6,832 nucleotides of DNA from Rhodospirillaceae bacterium (lineage in GTDB: Bacteria; Pseudomonadota; Alphaproteobacteria; Rhodospirillales; Magnetovibrionaceae), in contig NVTL01000004.1 in the NCBI GenBank assembly GCA_002401565.1, forward strand, positions 30,118-36,949. Direction: 5' to 3'. The notes below the pieces were generated by a model that saw only the letters and a program-made list of their open reading frames with translations, did not search any database and was not told where the DNA came from. Shown here in pieces: positions 5,942 to 6,832 of this stretch. The position numbers and the translations under genes are program-made. Each line of letters begins with the position of its first letter. Positions within the stretch are counted from its first letter, which is position 1.

Positions 5942-6802
5942 AGTACGCCTTCATCAAGGATAATCTTGTGTGTTTTCGCGTTCGCCCCATGTGTCGCATC
6001 CTCAAGATTCATCACAGCGGTTTCTATGCGTGGCTCAAAGAGCCTGTCAGCAAGAAGATCAAAGATGACAATCGATTAATTGGGTTGTTGAAAGAAGCTT
6101 GGCAGGAAAGTGGCCGGGTGTATGGATATCGTAAATTACATGATGACCTGCGTTCACTTGGTGAGGCCTGTAGCCCGAACAAAGTCGCGCGTTTAACCAG
6201 CCTTGCCGGCATTAAGGCGCAGATCGGCTATAAGCGCAAAGCCGGGTTTTATGGAGGCAAGCCAGCCGTTGTCGCGCCTAATCACTTAGCACGGGCCTTC
6301 AACGTCGAAGCACCAAATCAAACTTGGGTGACAGATATTACCTATATCAAAACTCATGAAGGCTGGCTGTATCTTGCGGTCATCATCGATCTCTATTCCC
6401 GGAGGATCATCGGTTGGTCCATGCAATCGATGATGCAAATGGACTTGGTGTTAAGTGCGCTTTTAATGGCCGTATGGCGTCGAAAACCAAAGTCGAAAGT
6501 GATTATTCATTGAGACCAAGGGAGTCAGTTTACCCGTTATGAGTGGCCGAAATTCCTGAAGGCTAACAACTTGGAAGCCAGTATGATCCGCCGAAGAAAT
6601 TGCTATGAAAATGCTGTTGCAGAAAGTTTTTTCCAACTTCTAAAGCGAGAATGGATCAGGCGAAAAACGTACGCGACCCGCAAGGATGCTCGTCAAGATG
6701 TGTTCGATTACATTGAGTTTTTCTACAACCAAAAAAAAACATGGTAACAACGGAATGTTGTCGCCAGTAGATTTTGAAGGACAACAAAAATTGAAGGCCT
6801 AA
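5938..6802 (+). pseudogene. IS3-family OrfB (DDE transposase), nonsense and frameshift
   Basis: OrfB is the catalytic half of the IS3 transposase. GTG 5938 overlaps the orfA stop and follows AAGGGA (5926-5931); the open frame also reaches ATG 5905, but that codon belongs to the IS30 end. Residues 1-110 carry an HTH_21-like region (VRPMCRILKIHHSGFYAWL, YGYRKLHDDL). The rve core has Asp133 in WVTDITYI. At 6511-6513 a TGA replaces the expected Ser codon of HSDQGSQ, directly before the second Asp (193). The frame continues, with Glu229 in NAVAESFF, giving DD(35)E. Near the end, nine A's (6731-6739) throw the frame to TAA 6745; in the next frame HGNNGMLSPVDFEGQQKLKA follows to TAA 6800-6802. Substitutions such as IRRRNCYEN, where SRRGNCYDN is usual, also suggest decay. 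Confidence 0.92.
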
Positions 6803-6829
6803 GGTGTCTAGGAAACTAGGGGCTATTCA
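6801..6829 (-). repeat. Right inverted repeat of the IS3 element
   Basis: Reverse complement of the left repeat with two mismatches. The stop codon of the restored orfB (6800-6802) runs two bases into it, the usual compact arrangement in this family. Confidence 0.95.
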
Positions 6830-6832
6830 ACT
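6829..6832. repeat. Possible IS3 target duplication AACT, right copy
   Basis: Matches 4369-4372 and coincides with the end of the window. It overlaps the outermost base of the right inverted repeat, so a true duplication is plausible but unproven. Confidence 0.35.

Larger units (their letters stand above)
4372..6829 (+). mobile_element. IS3-family insertion sequence, interrupted and decayed
   Basis: This 2458-bp element is bounded by 29-bp inverted repeats and encodes OrfA (helix-turn-helix plus leucine zipper) and OrfB (DDE integrase fold) in the -1 frame, the classic IS3-family plan. Without the nested IS30 and one copy of its target duplication it is about 1228 bp, a normal length. The ends are TG...CA. 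The orfA ending (KKATAYFARDAK) and the end sequences suggest the IS3 or IS51 subgroup; I cannot settle which. It is inactive by three visible lesions: the IS30 insertion in orfA, a nonsense codon in orfB and a frameshift near the orfB end. Both ends remain near-perfect, so a related transposase might still act on it in trans (inference). Confidence 0.93.

Noticed and set aside
6511..6513. TGA read as selenocysteine or other recoding
   Set aside because: The family residue is Ser, no selenocysteine insertion hairpin was evident, and the gene carries a second lesion, so simple decay fits better.
4372..6829. Composite transposon or novel defence system between era and the window end
   Set aside because: All coding capacity is accounted for by one IS3 and one nested IS30 element; there is no passenger gene.

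Overview
The window looks like chromosomal DNA from an alphaproteobacterium, probably of the Rhodospirillales type. This rests on gene order and protein style; no 16S rRNA or other taxonomic marker is present. It has two halves: a tight housekeeping operon (about 55-4179) and a nested pair of insertion sequences (4372-6829), separated by a short AT-rich stretch of unclear origin.

The first half carries six co-directional plus-strand genes: a DUF2062 membrane protein, pdxJ (vitamin B6 synthesis), acpS (holo-acyl carrier protein synthase), lepB (signal peptidase I), rnc (RNase III) and era (GTPase of 30S ribosome assembly). The first four junctions overlap by 1 or 4 bases (ATGA or TGATG) and era starts one base after the rnc stop, so this is almost certainly one translationally coupled transcript. 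E. coli has the same set as lepB-rnc-era-recO-pdxJ-acpS; here pdxJ-acpS come first. The one missing member is recO, expected directly after era. At 4199 an ATG opens a reading frame MNWHD, which resembles a RecO N-terminus, but it stops after eight codons. I suggest the operon once continued into recO and was broken here.

The second half is an IS3-family element (4372-6829) with 29-bp terminal inverted repeats matching at 27 positions, an orfA and an orfB in the -1 frame, and an A7G slippery run. An intact IS30-family element (4684-5911, minus strand, one 383-aa DD(33)E transposase, its own 29-bp inverted repeats) has inserted into the 3' end of orfA, five bases after the slippery run. Removing it together with one copy of the CACG duplication restores orfA exactly. 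The IS3 orfB also has an in-frame TGA immediately before its second catalytic Asp and a frameshift in a run of nine A's near its 3' end. The IS3 is therefore dead by at least three lesions, while the IS30 looks intact and younger. The window ends three bases past the IS3 right end, so what follows, including any rest of recO, cannot be seen.

I found no RNA genes, CRISPR array or defence system. The most useful observations are the nested IS history, the possible recO break, and a small inverted-repeat-bounded segment (4243-4371) between era and the IS3.
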